Assembly: GCA_903953805.1 (NCBI GenBank)
Contig: CAJBLC010000027.1
Coordinates: 1-9,711 of the forward strand
Direction of reading: 5' to 3'
DNA: 9,711 bases
Origin: an uncultured Actinomycetes bacterium
GTDB lineage: Bacteria; Actinomycetota; Actinomycetes; Nanopelagicales; Nanopelagicaceae
Every line of letters starts with the position of its first letter. Position 1 is the first letter of the stretch. The notes beneath the pieces were generated by a model. It had not been told where the DNA came from, ran no database searches, and saw only the letters and a program-made list of their open reading frames with translations. This document shows positions 1 through 7,517 of the stretch, one piece after another. Made by a program: the position numbers and the translations under genes.

Positions 1-1223
1 AGGGCAATTACGCTTCCTTGCGGAGTGAAGACGAAGACTTCCGGAGTGCGCAAGTCGTATCGCAATGTGTCGAGGAACTCCCCTACATCTTCGGTCTCTT
101 GCTGCCACTCGTGAAGTTGTTTGAGCCAAGCAACTTCGGGAGCGGCTGAATTGTGGGTGCCACCCTTCTGCTTATATTTCCAATGTGCAGCAATTCCATA
201 TTCAGCACGAGAGTGCATATCAAAGGTTCGAATTTGAATCTCAACTGCTTTGCCATTCGGGCCGATCACTGTGGTGTGGAGCGATTGGTAAAGATTAAAT
301 TTTGGCATAGCAATGTAATCCTTAAAGCGTCCAGGGATTGGATTCCAACGAGCGTGGATCGAACCCAAAACTCCATAACAATCACGCACATCGTCAACCA
401 ACACCCGAATTCCAACGAGATCATAGATGTCATTGAATTCACGACCGCGCACGACCATCTTCTGATAGACCGAGTAGAAGTGTTTTTGACGGCCAGTGAC
501 CTTTGCTGAGATTCCTTCGGTAAGGAGATCTGCATTGACCGCTTCGATGACCTCTGATGTCAGTGCATCTCTTGAGGGAGAACGTTCGGCAACCAGCCGC
601 TCAATCTCCTCGAATTTCTTCGGTTCAAGCACCTTAAAGGAGAGATCCTCAAGCTCCCATTTGATCGCATTCATACCAAGTCGATGCGCCAATGGTGCAT
701 AAATATCGATAGTCTCTCTCGCCTTACGGGCTGCGCTCTCCGGTGGAACAAATTTCCATGTACGAGCATTGTGTAGTCGATCGGCCAATTTGATAACGAG
801 AACACGCACATCTTTTGACATCGCAATAACCATCTTGCGAAGCGTCTCAGCTTCCGCCGTCGGTCCATAAGTGAGTTTGTCGAGCTTTGTGACTCCGTCA
901 ACTAAGGAGGCCACTTCAGCCCCGAAATCAGATTTCAATTCATCTAGGGAGTAACCCGTATCTTCAACGGTGTCATGGAGAAGTGCAGCAATGATCGTCG
1001 GCTGATCTAAACCAAGTTCTGCAAGTATCTCTGCTACCGCAACTGGATGGGTGATATATGGATCGCCAGATTTACGTAGTTGTCCCTCGTGCTTCTGTTC
1101 AGCGGTTACGAAGGCGCGATCAATTTCATCAAGTGTTGACTCAGCATGATGCTGGTGGAATGAGCTCTTGAGCGGTGCTAAGAGCTGCTCGGCGCCTTTG
1201 GAGGAACCGGTCCCGCTCAACAC
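1..1223 (-). CDS. rel: Bifunctional (p)ppGpp synthetase/hydrolase Rel (RelA/SpoT family), N-terminal part, cut by window edge
   Basis: Cytosolic enzyme that makes (p)ppGpp from ATP and GTP/GDP and also hydrolyses it, the central switch of the stringent response. The 407 visible residues read without interruption. The HD hydrolase domain shows H59 (THPVAV), H83-D84 in LLHDTVEDT and D148 in KLADRLHN, the expected metal ligands. The synthetase domain (about 245-350) contains YSVYQKM, RFKD at 299-302, YQSLHTT, VEIQIRT and GIAAHWKYK. The RFKD (RxKD) form is typical of bifunctional enzymes rather than of synthetase-only RelA. A TGS domain begins near 393 (PEVFVFTP) and continues outside the window; family members are usually 700-800 residues, so the rest of TGS and the regulatory ACT region are missing here. 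Start chosen is GTG at 1223, preceded by GAGGTGA; the next codon is TTG, an alternative start. It lies 33 bases after secF; apt, which usually separates them in Actinobacteria, is absent. Confidence 0.96.
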   Translation of the reverse strand, partial: MLSGTGSSKGAEQLLAPLKSSFHQHHAESTLDEIDRAFVTAEQKHEGQLRKSGDPYITHPVAVAEILAELGLDQPTIIAALLHDTVEDTGYSLDELKSDFGAEVASLVDGVTKLDKLTYGPTAEAETLRKMVIAMSKDVRVLVIKLADRLHNARTWKFVPPESAARKARETIDIYAPLAHRLGMNAIKWELEDLSFKVLEPKKFEEIERLVAERSPSRDALTSEVIEAVNADLLTEGISAKVTGRQKHFYSVYQKMVVRGREFNDIYDLVGIRVLVDDVRDCYGVLGSIHARWNPIPGRFKDYIAMPKFNLYQSLHTTVIGPNGKAVEIQIRTFDMHSRAEYGIAAHWKYKQKGGTHNSAAPEVAWLKQLHEWQQETEDVGEFLDTLRYDLRTPEVFVFTPQGSVIA

Positions 1224-1227
1224 GTGA

Positions 1228-1234
1228 TCACCTC
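1228..1234 (-). promoter_or_regulatory. Ribosome binding site of rel
   Basis: GAGGTGA on the minus strand, a strong Shine-Dalgarno match, ends 4 bases before the GTG at 1223 (7 bases counted from the GAGG core). It fixes the rel start in a gene that would otherwise have to be placed by homology, since the start is GTG followed directly by TTG. Confidence 0.7.
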
Positions 1235-1244
1235 AGCTCTCGAG

Positions 1245-1265
1245 CGTCGTTACCCGTTAGCGACG
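1245..1265 (-). other. Imperfect hairpin over the secF stop codon
   Basis: On the minus strand CGTCGCTA, a five-base loop ACGGG and TAACGACG can form an eight-pair stem with one C-A mismatch, spanning the secF TAA. No run of T follows, so it is not a standard intrinsic terminator. It could be a weak pause or processing structure between secF and rel, or chance. Confidence 0.25.
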
Positions 1266-2333
1266 ACGGGGCTTGCGCTTTGGTTGATTACGAGGTCCAC
1301 GTTCATGCGATTCCTTAGAGTGTGTTGAAGTCACAACTCCGGCGGTGTTCTTGTCGATCGACGACTCAACAGCTCCTCCGCGAACAGCAACGCGCTTTGC
1401 AAGTGCCTTCATCGCTGGTTCACGTTCGCGAAGTGTTGCAAGAAGTGGTGTCGCCACGAAGATCGAAGAGTACGTACCAGTTGCGAGACCGATAAAGAGT
1501 GCAAGGGAGAGATCCTTGAGGGTTCCAGCTCCGAGGAGACCAGCTCCGACAAAGAGGATCGACGCTACCGGAAGAAGGGCGATCAACGAGGTATTAAATG
1601 AGCGAACGAGAGTCTGATTGAGCGCCAAATTAGAAGCCTCGGAATACGTCTGCTTCGCAGTAGATGTGATTCCCTTTGTGTTCTCTCGCACCTTATCGAA
1701 GACAACAACTGTGTCGTAGAGCGAGTAACCGAGAATCGTCAAGAATCCAATAACGGTTGCAGGAGTTACCTCAAACCCTACGAGGGCGTAGATTCCAACG
1801 GTAATAAATACGTCGTGGATAACGGCAATAATTGCAGAGAGCGCCATCTTTGGTTCAAAGGCCATTGCGAGATAGAGCATCACGACAAGCAAGAAGCCGA
1901 TGAGACCGTAGATCGCCTTGTGAGTGATCTCTTTACCCCATGATGGTCCAACGGTCTGAATATCAATATTCGCAGAATCAACCTTGAATGTTGTTGCCAG
2001 CGCCGCGCGTGCAGCCGAAATTGTTGACTGAGGTAGGTCAGTTGTCTGCAAGCGAAGCTTGTTAGAACCGATCTTTTGAATGATCGCTTCTGATGTTATC
2101 CCTGCGCTCTTCAGCGCTGCACTTCCATCAGCGATGTTCACTGTTGGGGCTTGAACGGTGATGACTGAGCCACCTTTAAATTCGATACCAAGCTTGAGAC
2201 CCTGCGTGCCAAGCGCAATAGCCGAGACGATGATGAGCAGACCTGAGAAGGCAAACCAACGTCGCTTTTGGGCGATGAAGTTGATCGATGTTTCACCGCG
2301 ATAGAGACGGCCACCAATTCCTGATAGAGCCAT
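1257..2333 (-). CDS. secF: Protein translocase subunit SecF
   Basis: Inner-membrane partner of SecD; the SecDF complex uses the proton-motive force to help SecYEG/SecA export proteins, pulling on the substrate from the outer face. The 358 residues show the SecF pattern: TM1 at about 27-44, the LGIEFKGG motif (48-55), an extracytoplasmic domain to about 135, then five more helices (about 139-157, 162-185, 192-215, 245-268, 273-298). The LGYSLYDTVVVFDKVREN motif in TM4 carries D207, in the family's conserved acidic position. The cytoplasmic tail is strongly basic (PKRKPRRR at the end), common in actinobacterial SecF and suited to contact with ribosome or lipid. The start overlaps the secD stop by one base (TAATG) and has AAAGGA nine bases upstream (2343-2348), so translation is probably coupled to secD. 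Confidence 0.97.
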   Translation of the reverse strand: MALSGIGGRLYRGETSINFIAQKRRWFAFSGLLIIVSAIALGTQGLKLGIEFKGGSVITVQAPTVNIADGSAALKSAGITSEAIIQKIGSNKLRLQTTDLPQSTISAARAALATTFKVDSANIDIQTVGPSWGKEITHKAIYGLIGFLLVVMLYLAMAFEPKMALSAIIAVIHDVFITVGIYALVGFEVTPATVIGFLTILGYSLYDTVVVFDKVRENTKGITSTAKQTYSEASNLALNQTLVRSFNTSLIALLPVASILFVGAGLLGAGTLKDLSLALFIGLATGTYSSIFVATPLLATLREREPAMKALAKRVAVRGGAVESSIDKNTAGVVTSTHSKESHERGPRNQPKRKPRRR

Positions 2334-3895
2334 TAGAGGGCATCCTTTCCATCAACAGTAACTACACCCAAGCTCTTCGCTGACAATCCCGACCAAGAAC
2401 TTCCGTGTGCATAGAAGGCGACTCGAGAAAGAATCGTGACAAATGGCTTTGTGAAGAAGAAGACAACGATCAAGTCCACAAAAGTTGTGAGGCCCAAGGT
2501 AAAGGCGAAGCCACGCACGCCACCAACTGCAAAGAAGTAGAGAAGCGCAGCCGCGATCAAAGAGACAAAGTCAGCCACGAGAATGGTCCGCTTCGCTCTC
2601 TGCCAGCCAGTCTCAACTGCAGTTCGAAGAGATCTACCTTCACGAACTTCATCACGGAGTCGTTCGAAGTAGACAATAAATGAGTCCGCCGTAATACCGA
2701 TGGAGACGATCGCGCCCGCGATTCCGGCCAAGGTCAGAGTGAATCCAATCCACTTTCCAAGGAGTAAGAATGAGAGATAGGTGATTGTTCCAGCCACGAC
2801 GAGGGAACCTACCGACACAAGACCAAGTCCGCGGTAGTACAAAAGTGAATAAAGGACAACGAGGATCAAGCCAATTAGACCGGCTAGAAGGCCGGCATGA
2901 AGTTGGTCTGAACCAAGAGTTGGTGAAACTTGGTTGATCTCTTGAACAGTAAGTGCCAATGGAAGAGCGCCATACTTCAATTTATTTGAGAGATCAGTCG
3001 CGTCAGTTTGCGTGAAGTTACCAGTGATCTGAGCAGAGCCTGAGTTGATCGCTTCGTTAATGCGAGGCGCACTCACCACTAACCCATCGAGCACGATCGC
3101 AGCTTGGTTCTGTGGAGAAGGCAGTGAAGTGACACGAGTTGTCATCTTGCCAAAGGCAGAAGTACCCGCGCCATTAAAGCTCAAGAGGACCATCCAGCCG
3201 TTTCCGTTTGTATTATCGAGAACAGCGCTCGCCTTAGAAACTTGGTTTCCTTCTACTTCTGCAGGAGCAAGGATGTATTTCGATGATCCATTGCGAGAGC
3301 AAGAAACGAGTGGCGCTGCTGGATCATCAATTGCTCCACCTTGGCGGTTTGCTGCGATTGTGCAATCAAGATTCTTGAATGCGGTATCAAGCGCCGCGTT
3401 AACGCCGGCTGGATACGAGGCAGCGGGCGCGGACGTAACTTTCTTCCCGCCCTTAGTTGTTGTGGTTGTCGCTGATGAAGTTGATGATGATGTGGCATTT
3501 CCTGAACCAACTGCAAGGACTTGTCGGAAGCGAAGTTGCGCTGTTGCACCCACGAGATCCACGACTCGACTACTTGAATTTCCTGGTACAGAAACGATGA
3601 TGTCGCCATTGCTCTGCGAAGAGACTTCGCTCTCTGCAACACCGAGTGAGTTCACACGTTGGCGAATAATTGCTACCGCTTGATCGACTGCCGCCTTATC
3701 GAGCTTTCCACCAGCTGGAACCTTAGGGGCGAGCGTGACGCTCGTTCCACCTCGGAGATCGAGACCCAACTTCAACTTGGTATCGCCCTGGAAGATCGCA
3801 ACCGCGCCAAAGGCGATGATCACTACGGCGAGGAGAGCTAAAGTCCGGCCGGATTTGGCAGGCTTCTTGGTGGCTTTAGAGATATTTGCGGACAT
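2333..3895 (-). CDS. secD: Protein translocase subunit SecD
   Basis: Larger subunit of the SecDF accessory translocase, acting with SecF at SecYEG. The 520 residues comprise TM1 (about 18-36), the D1 motif LKLGLDLRGG (41-50), a long extracytoplasmic P1 region to about 330, and five helices between about 333 and 488. GITADSFIVYFERLRDE (400-416) contains D404, the proton-relay aspartate position of the family, and a TM5 region RAKRTILVADF follows. P1 contains a Ser/Thr-rich, low-complexity stretch (131-160, with five consecutive Thr) and two cysteines (C178, C199) that could form a disulfide. ATG at 3895 is the only usable start: an in-frame TGA lies six codons upstream. It follows ruvB by 11 bases and has no recognisable Shine-Dalgarno sequence, so initiation probably depends on translation of ruvB. 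yajC, often found just upstream, is not present. Confidence 0.97.
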   Translation of the reverse strand: MSANISKATKKPAKSGRTLALLAVVIIAFGAVAIFQGDTKLKLGLDLRGGTSVTLAPKVPAGGKLDKAAVDQAVAIIRQRVNSLGVAESEVSSQSNGDIIVSVPGNSSSRVVDLVGATAQLRFRQVLAVGSGNATSSSTSSATTTTTKGGKKVTSAPAASYPAGVNAALDTAFKNLDCTIAANRQGGAIDDPAAPLVSCSRNGSSKYILAPAEVEGNQVSKASAVLDNTNGNGWMVLLSFNGAGTSAFGKMTTRVTSLPSPQNQAAIVLDGLVVSAPRINEAINSGSAQITGNFTQTDATDLSNKLKYGALPLALTVQEINQVSPTLGSDQLHAGLLAGLIGLILVVLYSLLYYRGLGLVSVGSLVVAGTITYLSFLLLGKWIGFTLTLAGIAGAIVSIGITADSFIVYFERLRDEVREGRSLRTAVETGWQRAKRTILVADFVSLIAAALLYFFAVGGVRGFAFTLGLTTFVDLIVVFFFTKPFVTILSRVAFYAHGSSWSGLSAKSLGVVTVDGKDAL

Positions 3896-3906
3896 AAGAG
3901 CGAAGT

Positions 3907-4950
3907 CTAGGCATCAAATGCGGGCGTGTCGAAAAGGTTCGGAATATCGACCCCGAGCGTGGCGGGTGGTGTCAATCCAAGGTGAATCCAGCCTGCAGCG
4001 GTTGCCACTCTCCCCCGCGGCGTCCGAGCGACCAATCCAGTTCGGACTAGAAATGGCTCGCAGAGGGTTTCGATAGTCTCCGCCTCTTCACCTATCGACA
4101 TAGCAAGAGTTGAGATGCCGACCGGGCCGCCATTAAATCGCTTGATGAGAATGTCCAAGAAGGCCTGATCAAGGCGATCCAAACCAATCTGATCAACTTC
4201 ATACATCTGCAGGGCGGCTACTGCATCAGTCAATGTGATCGACCCCGTTCCATGAATTTCGGAGTAATCGCGAACTCGGCGCAGGAGTCGATTAGCGATT
4301 CTTGGTGTACCTCGCGAGCGCGATCCAATCTCTTCAACCGCGGCTGATTCGATACCGATCCCTAATAGACCCGCACTTCGCTCAACAATGCGAGCAAGTT
4401 CGGCATTTTCGTAATAATCGAGCTGAGCGGTGAAACCGAACCGATCACGCAATGGACTTGGCAAGAGGCCAGCGCGCGTTGTTGCGCCAATCAAAGTGAA
4501 GTGCGGAAGTTCAAGCGCAATTGCAGTGGCTCCTGCACCCTTTCCAACGATGACATCGACGCGGAAATCCTCCATCGCTAAGTAGAGCATTTCTTCAGCC
4601 GGACGAGACATCCGATGAATCTCATCGAGAAAGAGGATCTCTCCTTCAACCAATGACGAGAGAATCGCTGCTAGATCGCCAGCATGTTGAATCGCTGGAC
4701 CACTTGTGATGCGTATTGGTGTTTCCATCTCCGCAGCAATAATCATCGCAAGGGTTGTCTTACCAAGTCCCGGAGGACCAGAGAGCAGTACGTGATCCGC
4801 TGACTTACCCCTAGCCCGCGCAGCCTTCAGTAAGAGATCAATTTGATTTGCGACGCGAGACTGACCGACGAATTCGTTGAGGTCATGGGGCCTTAAAGCG
4901 AGCTCTTGTGAGCGCTCTTCATCATCGGACTGAGAACGAGAAATACTCAT
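3907..4950 (-). CDS. ruvB: Holliday junction branch migration ATPase RuvB
   Basis: Hexameric AAA+ motor that, loaded by RuvA, drives branch migration of Holliday junctions during recombinational repair. The 347 residues contain the N-terminal RPHDLNEFVGQ signature (20-30), Walker A GPPGLGKT (58-65), Walker B LFLDE (106-110) followed by IHRM, sensor 1 GATTRAG (155-161), an arginine-finger region LRDRFG with R170, and sensor 2 GTPRIANRLLRR (214-225). The C-terminal winged helix carries FLVRTGLVARTPRGR and ends in the usual HLGL block, with a short acidic/hydrophobic tail. Length and motif order are normal. The start overlaps the ruvA stop by one base (TAATG), with GGAG nine bases upstream, giving a coupled ruvC-ruvA-ruvB set. 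Confidence 0.98.
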   Translation of the reverse strand: MSISRSQSDDEERSQELALRPHDLNEFVGQSRVANQIDLLLKAARARGKSADHVLLSGPPGLGKTTLAMIIAAEMETPIRITSGPAIQHAGDLAAILSSLVEGEILFLDEIHRMSRPAEEMLYLAMEDFRVDVIVGKGAGATAIALELPHFTLIGATTRAGLLPSPLRDRFGFTAQLDYYENAELARIVERSAGLLGIGIESAAVEEIGSRSRGTPRIANRLLRRVRDYSEIHGTGSITLTDAVAALQMYEVDQIGLDRLDQAFLDILIKRFNGGPVGISTLAMSIGEEAETIETLCEPFLVRTGLVARTPRGRVATAAGWIHLGLTPPATLGVDIPNLFDTPAFDA

Positions 4951-5540
4951 TACTTACGGCTCCGAATTTGAAGGGCAAATTTGAGCAGCGTCTCCAGCGA
5001 ACGATCAGATGCGTCTGGATATTGCTCGTTAACACTTTCAACCGCATCGCCGCTCTCGCGAGATGTAAACCCTAGTCCTGTAAGTGCTTCCAACAATTGA
5101 TCACGCCATTCACTCTTGATAGATGGAAGAGATCCCGTTGTCACCGAAACCTTATCCTTCAGCTCTAAGACGAGTCGGGCAGCGCCCTTCTTCCCGAGTC
5201 CAGGAATCTTCTCTAGCAAACCAGAATTTTCCTGTGCAATCGCACGTTGAATCTCTTGGCTTTCATAAATACTCAGAGCTGATTGTGCGACCTTCGGGCC
5301 TATCCCAGTCACTGTCTGCAAGAGTTCAAAGAGCGCTCGTTCCTCTATCCTTTCAAAACCAAAGAGCGTCAATGAATCTTCGCGAACCAACAAGGTGGTG
5401 TGGAGAGAAGCAGTCCGACCCACGACGAGTGAGGCGCCATGGCGACTTGTTAACTGCACCAATATTCCTACACCACCCACTTCTATAACAGCACTTTGCG
5501 CCGTCACAGATTTAACAACTCCTGTAAGTGATGCGATCAT
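4950..5540 (-). CDS. ruvA: Holliday junction DNA helicase subunit RuvA
   Basis: Tetrameric four-way-junction binding protein that positions RuvB and coordinates RuvC. The 196 residues match the family length. An N-terminal OB-fold (about 1-62) begins MIASLTG and has the acidic-pin region REDSLTLFGF with E54-D55, equivalent to the residues that keep the junction open. Two helix-hairpin-helix motifs follow, around LLQTVTGIGPKVAQSAL (73-89) and KIPGLGKKGAARLVLEL (111-127). A flexible Ser/Thr segment (131-143) leads to domain III (about 145-196), which contacts RuvB. The ATG lies inside the end of ruvC (ATGA, four-base overlap), and AAAGG lies about ten bases upstream. Confidence 0.97.
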   Translation of the reverse strand: MIASLTGVVKSVTAQSAVIEVGGVGILVQLTSRHGASLVVGRTASLHTTLLVREDSLTLFGFERIEERALFELLQTVTGIGPKVAQSALSIYESQEIQRAIAQENSGLLEKIPGLGKKGAARLVLELKDKVSVTTGSLPSIKSEWRDQLLEALTGLGFTSRESGDAVESVNEQYPDASDRSLETLLKFALQIRSRK

Positions 5541-6073
5541 CGAGCTAAGGCCTTTAATCTCGCTTTTTCTTTCACGAGCGCATCAGCAATTCGCGAATCA
5601 CCAGTTCCTCGCCATAAGTGACAGATAGCCAAGGCCAATGCATCCGTACTATCCACTGGTTTTGGGATGCTCTCTAGCCCAAGAATATTTTGAACCATGA
5701 GAGCTACTTGTTTCTTATCTGCCCGGCCAGATCCAGTTACTGCCGCCTTCACTTCGGTCGGTGTGTGCATCGCAACAGGTATCCCTGCTCGCGCTGCGAT
5801 CAAAAGTGCAACCCCGGCAGCTTGAGCAGTTGCCATCGCTGTTTTCACATTGAGCTGTGAGAAGACGCGCTCAACTGCGATGACATCTGGACGAGTTGAC
5901 TCGATCCAAGAATGAAGTTCCCGCTCCAACTCAAGGAGGCGATATTCAAGAGTCAGTTCTGTTGATGTTCGTATGACACCAACGCCAACCATTTCCAACT
6001 TTTGATAGGTATGGCTTTTTACAACCCCTACCCCGCAACGGGTGAGGCCAGGATCAACACCAAGAACTATCAC
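5537..6073 (-). CDS. ruvC: Crossover junction endodeoxyribonuclease RuvC
   Basis: Dimeric Mg2+-dependent nuclease that resolves Holliday junctions by symmetric nicks. The 178 residues have an RNase H-like fold signature: LGVDPGLTRCG with D7, VIAVERVFSQLN with E68, and the paired acids D141 and D144 in PVDSTDALALAICH. These match the four catalytic residues of E. coli RuvC in order and spacing. GSGRADKKQV (114-123) is the conserved DNA-contact loop. The start is GTG at 6073, giving the usual N-terminus (Met)-Ile-Val-Leu-Gly-Val-Asp. Only a weak AGGT sequence precedes it, 29 bases after yebC. The C-terminal ~20 residues are basic and extend beyond the catalytic core, as in other actinobacterial RuvC proteins. 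Confidence 0.96.
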   Translation of the reverse strand: MIVLGVDPGLTRCGVGVVKSHTYQKLEMVGVGVIRTSTELTLEYRLLELERELHSWIESTRPDVIAVERVFSQLNVKTAMATAQAAGVALLIAARAGIPVAMHTPTEVKAAVTGSGRADKKQVALMVQNILGLESIPKPVDSTDALALAICHLWRGTGDSRIADALVKEKARLKALAR

Positions 6074-6102
6074 GTAGTAAGAGTACCTAGCGACAGAAGG
6101 GA

Positions 6103-6858
6103 CTAACCGAGGCTCGCCATAACTTCGTCAGAGACATCGAAGTTGCCGTAGACGTTTTGAACGTCATCAAGCTCTTCGATGGCGTCAATGAGATCGAAGA
6201 CCTTCTGGGCGGTTTCCGCGTCAAGGGCGATCGTCATGGATGGAAGGAATGAGGAATCTGCAGATTCATAATCCATTCCCGCCTCCTGAAGAGCAGTTCG
6301 CACTGCAACGAGATCAGAAGCTTCACAGACAACCTGCCAGTTATCGCCGAAGTCATTTACTTCTTCAACGCCATGCTCGAGCACAGCTTCGAGGACAGCA
6401 TCCTCAGTGATTTTGCCTTGTCCTTTAGAAAGGAGAACGGTTCCTTTGCGATTAAAGAGATAGGAGACGGAGCCGGGATCTGCCATGTTGCCACCGTTAC
6501 GGGTGACAGCGACTCGCACTTCCGATGCTGCTCGGTTCCGGTTATCGGAGAGACATTCAATCATCAGTGCGACACCACCTGGGCCATAGCCCTCGTACAT
6601 AATCGTCTGGTAATCAGCACCACCTGATTCAAGTCCAGCACCACGCTTAATAGCACGTTCGATATTGTCAGAAGGAACAGAACTCTTCTTCGCTTTCGTT
6701 ACAGCATCGTAGAGAGTTGGGTTTCCATCCATATCCGCACCACCATTGCGCGCCGCAACTTCGATGCCCTTAATGAGTTTGGCAAAGTTCTTCGCACGGC
6801 GAGAATCGATAATCGCCTTCTTATGCTTGGTCGTCGCCCATTTGGAATGGCCTGACAT
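6103..6858 (-). CDS. yebC: YebC/TACO1 family protein
   Basis: A conserved cytosolic protein long annotated as a transcriptional regulator; work on the family also points to a role in translation, helping ribosomes through difficult proline-rich stretches. Which activity applies here cannot be read from the sequence. The 251 residues show the family's hallmarks: MSGHSKWATTKHKK at the N-terminus, RRAKNFAKLIKGIEVAAR (20-37), VPSDNIERAIKRG (61-73), YEGYGPGGVALMIE (88-101), DNRNRAASEVR (105-115) and the C-terminal LDDVQNVYGNFDVS (230-243). Length is typical. It has a strong ribosome binding site and the second-largest gap in the window upstream (50 bases), so it might have its own control. It sits immediately before ruvC, a neighbour kept in many bacteria. 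Confidence 0.97.
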   Translation of the reverse strand: MSGHSKWATTKHKKAIIDSRRAKNFAKLIKGIEVAARNGGADMDGNPTLYDAVTKAKKSSVPSDNIERAIKRGAGLESGGADYQTIMYEGYGPGGVALMIECLSDNRNRAASEVRVAVTRNGGNMADPGSVSYLFNRKGTVLLSKGQGKITEDAVLEAVLEHGVEEVNDFGDNWQVVCEASDLVAVRTALQEAGMDYESADSSFLPSMTIALDAETAQKVFDLIDAIEELDDVQNVYGNFDVSDEVMASLG

Positions 6859-6865
6859 GAAACAC

Positions 6866-6873
6866 CCACCTTT
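6866..6873 (-). promoter_or_regulatory. Ribosome binding site of yebC
   Basis: AAAGGTGG on the minus strand, seven bases before the ATG at 6858. It is one of the two best Shine-Dalgarno matches in the window, together with that of rel, which suggests efficient independent initiation rather than coupling to pdxT. Confidence 0.65.
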
Positions 6874-6875
6874 TA

Positions 6876-6895
6876 TTGAACGTCTAGTTTTTCAA
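6876..6895 (-). promoter_or_regulatory. Dyad-symmetric element upstream of yebC (possible operator)
   Basis: TTGAA, three bases, a central CTAG, three bases, TTCAA: a symmetric 20-base arrangement in the 50-base gap between pdxT and yebC, just upstream of the yebC ribosome binding site. Its size resembles a dimeric repressor site. The arms are only five bases long and no -10/-35 pair with normal spacing is evident beside it, so the call is weak. Confidence 0.2.
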
Positions 6896-6908
6896 TCCTG
6901 CCCGAAGT

Positions 6909-7517
6909 TTAGCGGGTACTTTTCCCGACTATCTCATTAAGGAAATACTCGTGGATACGAAAATCCTCAGTTATCTCAGGGTGGAATGAAGTGGCTAATA
7001 GCCTTCCCTGAGACACCGCAACGGGATGCGAGCCCTCGGATGTCGAGACCTCCGCCAGCACTTGCACATGAGCTCCAACTCGCTCCACCCACGGGGCCCG
7101 AATGAAGACCCCTCTCACTGGTGGAAGTGGAATGCCCTGAAAATCGATATCACTCTCAAAGGAATCAACTTGGCGACCAAAGGCGTTGCGTCGGACCGTC
7201 ATGTCGATTCCACCAAAGCTCTCCTGGCCAACAGCGGCGCCCTCTATCGAATCAGCGAGAAGAATCATTCCTGCACAAGAGCCATAAACTGCTCCACCCT
7301 CTTCAATAAATTTCTTGATAGGTTCGAAGAGATCAAATGCCTTTGCCAACTTAGCAATCGTGGTGGACTCGCCTCCAGGAAGAATCAGAGCATCTATCTC
7401 GCTCAATTGCTCGCGGCGATTGAGACCAAAAGCCCTTTGGCCATAGCGCTCAACACTTGAAATATGTTCGCGAAAATCACCTTGAAGAGAGAGAACCCCT
7501 ACAACTAATTGCGACAA
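6909..7517 (-). CDS. pdxT: Pyridoxal 5'-phosphate synthase glutaminase subunit PdxT
   Basis: Class I glutamine amidotransferase that releases ammonia from glutamine and channels it to PdxS for PLP synthesis. The 202 residues contain VVGVLSLQGDF at the N-terminus, the oxyanion-region LPGGEST (46-52), the nucleophile C81 in GSCAGM and the H179/E181 pair in SFHPE, a full catalytic triad. RNAFGRQVDSFE (110-121) and FIRAPW (138-143) are further family motifs. The only possible start before the conserved core is TTG at 7517, because the preceding codon in the same frame is the pdxS stop TAA. No clear Shine-Dalgarno sequence precedes it, only GGTTGG at the end of pdxS. Translation therefore very likely depends on ribosomes finishing pdxS, which would match subunit supply to the 12:12 complex. 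Confidence 0.95.
   Translation of the reverse strand: MSQLVVGVLSLQGDFREHISSVERYGQRAFGLNRREQLSEIDALILPGGESTTIAKLAKAFDLFEPIKKFIEEGGAVYGSCAGMILLADSIEGAAVGQESFGGIDMTVRRNAFGRQVDSFESDIDFQGIPLPPVRGVFIRAPWVERVGAHVQVLAEVSTSEGSHPVAVSQGRLLATSFHPEITEDFRIHEYFLNEIVGKSTR

Noticed and set aside
3045..3683. A 212-codon open frame on the plus strand
   Set aside because: It lies wholly antisense to secD, whose motifs are unmistakable. Its protein has no recognisable family and its composition follows from the secD codons.
6859..6908. Possible sigma-70 promoter before yebC (TTGAAA and TAAAAG)
   Set aside because: The spacing is 14 bases rather than about 17, and the -10 match is poor.
6896..6920. Possible terminator after pdxT (CCCG, eight-base loop, CGGG)
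   Set aside because: The stem is only four pairs and no T run follows on the minus strand.
7026..7460. A 144-codon open frame on the plus strand
   Set aside because: Antisense to pdxT, which has a full catalytic triad. No family resemblance and no ribosome binding site support for the antisense frame.
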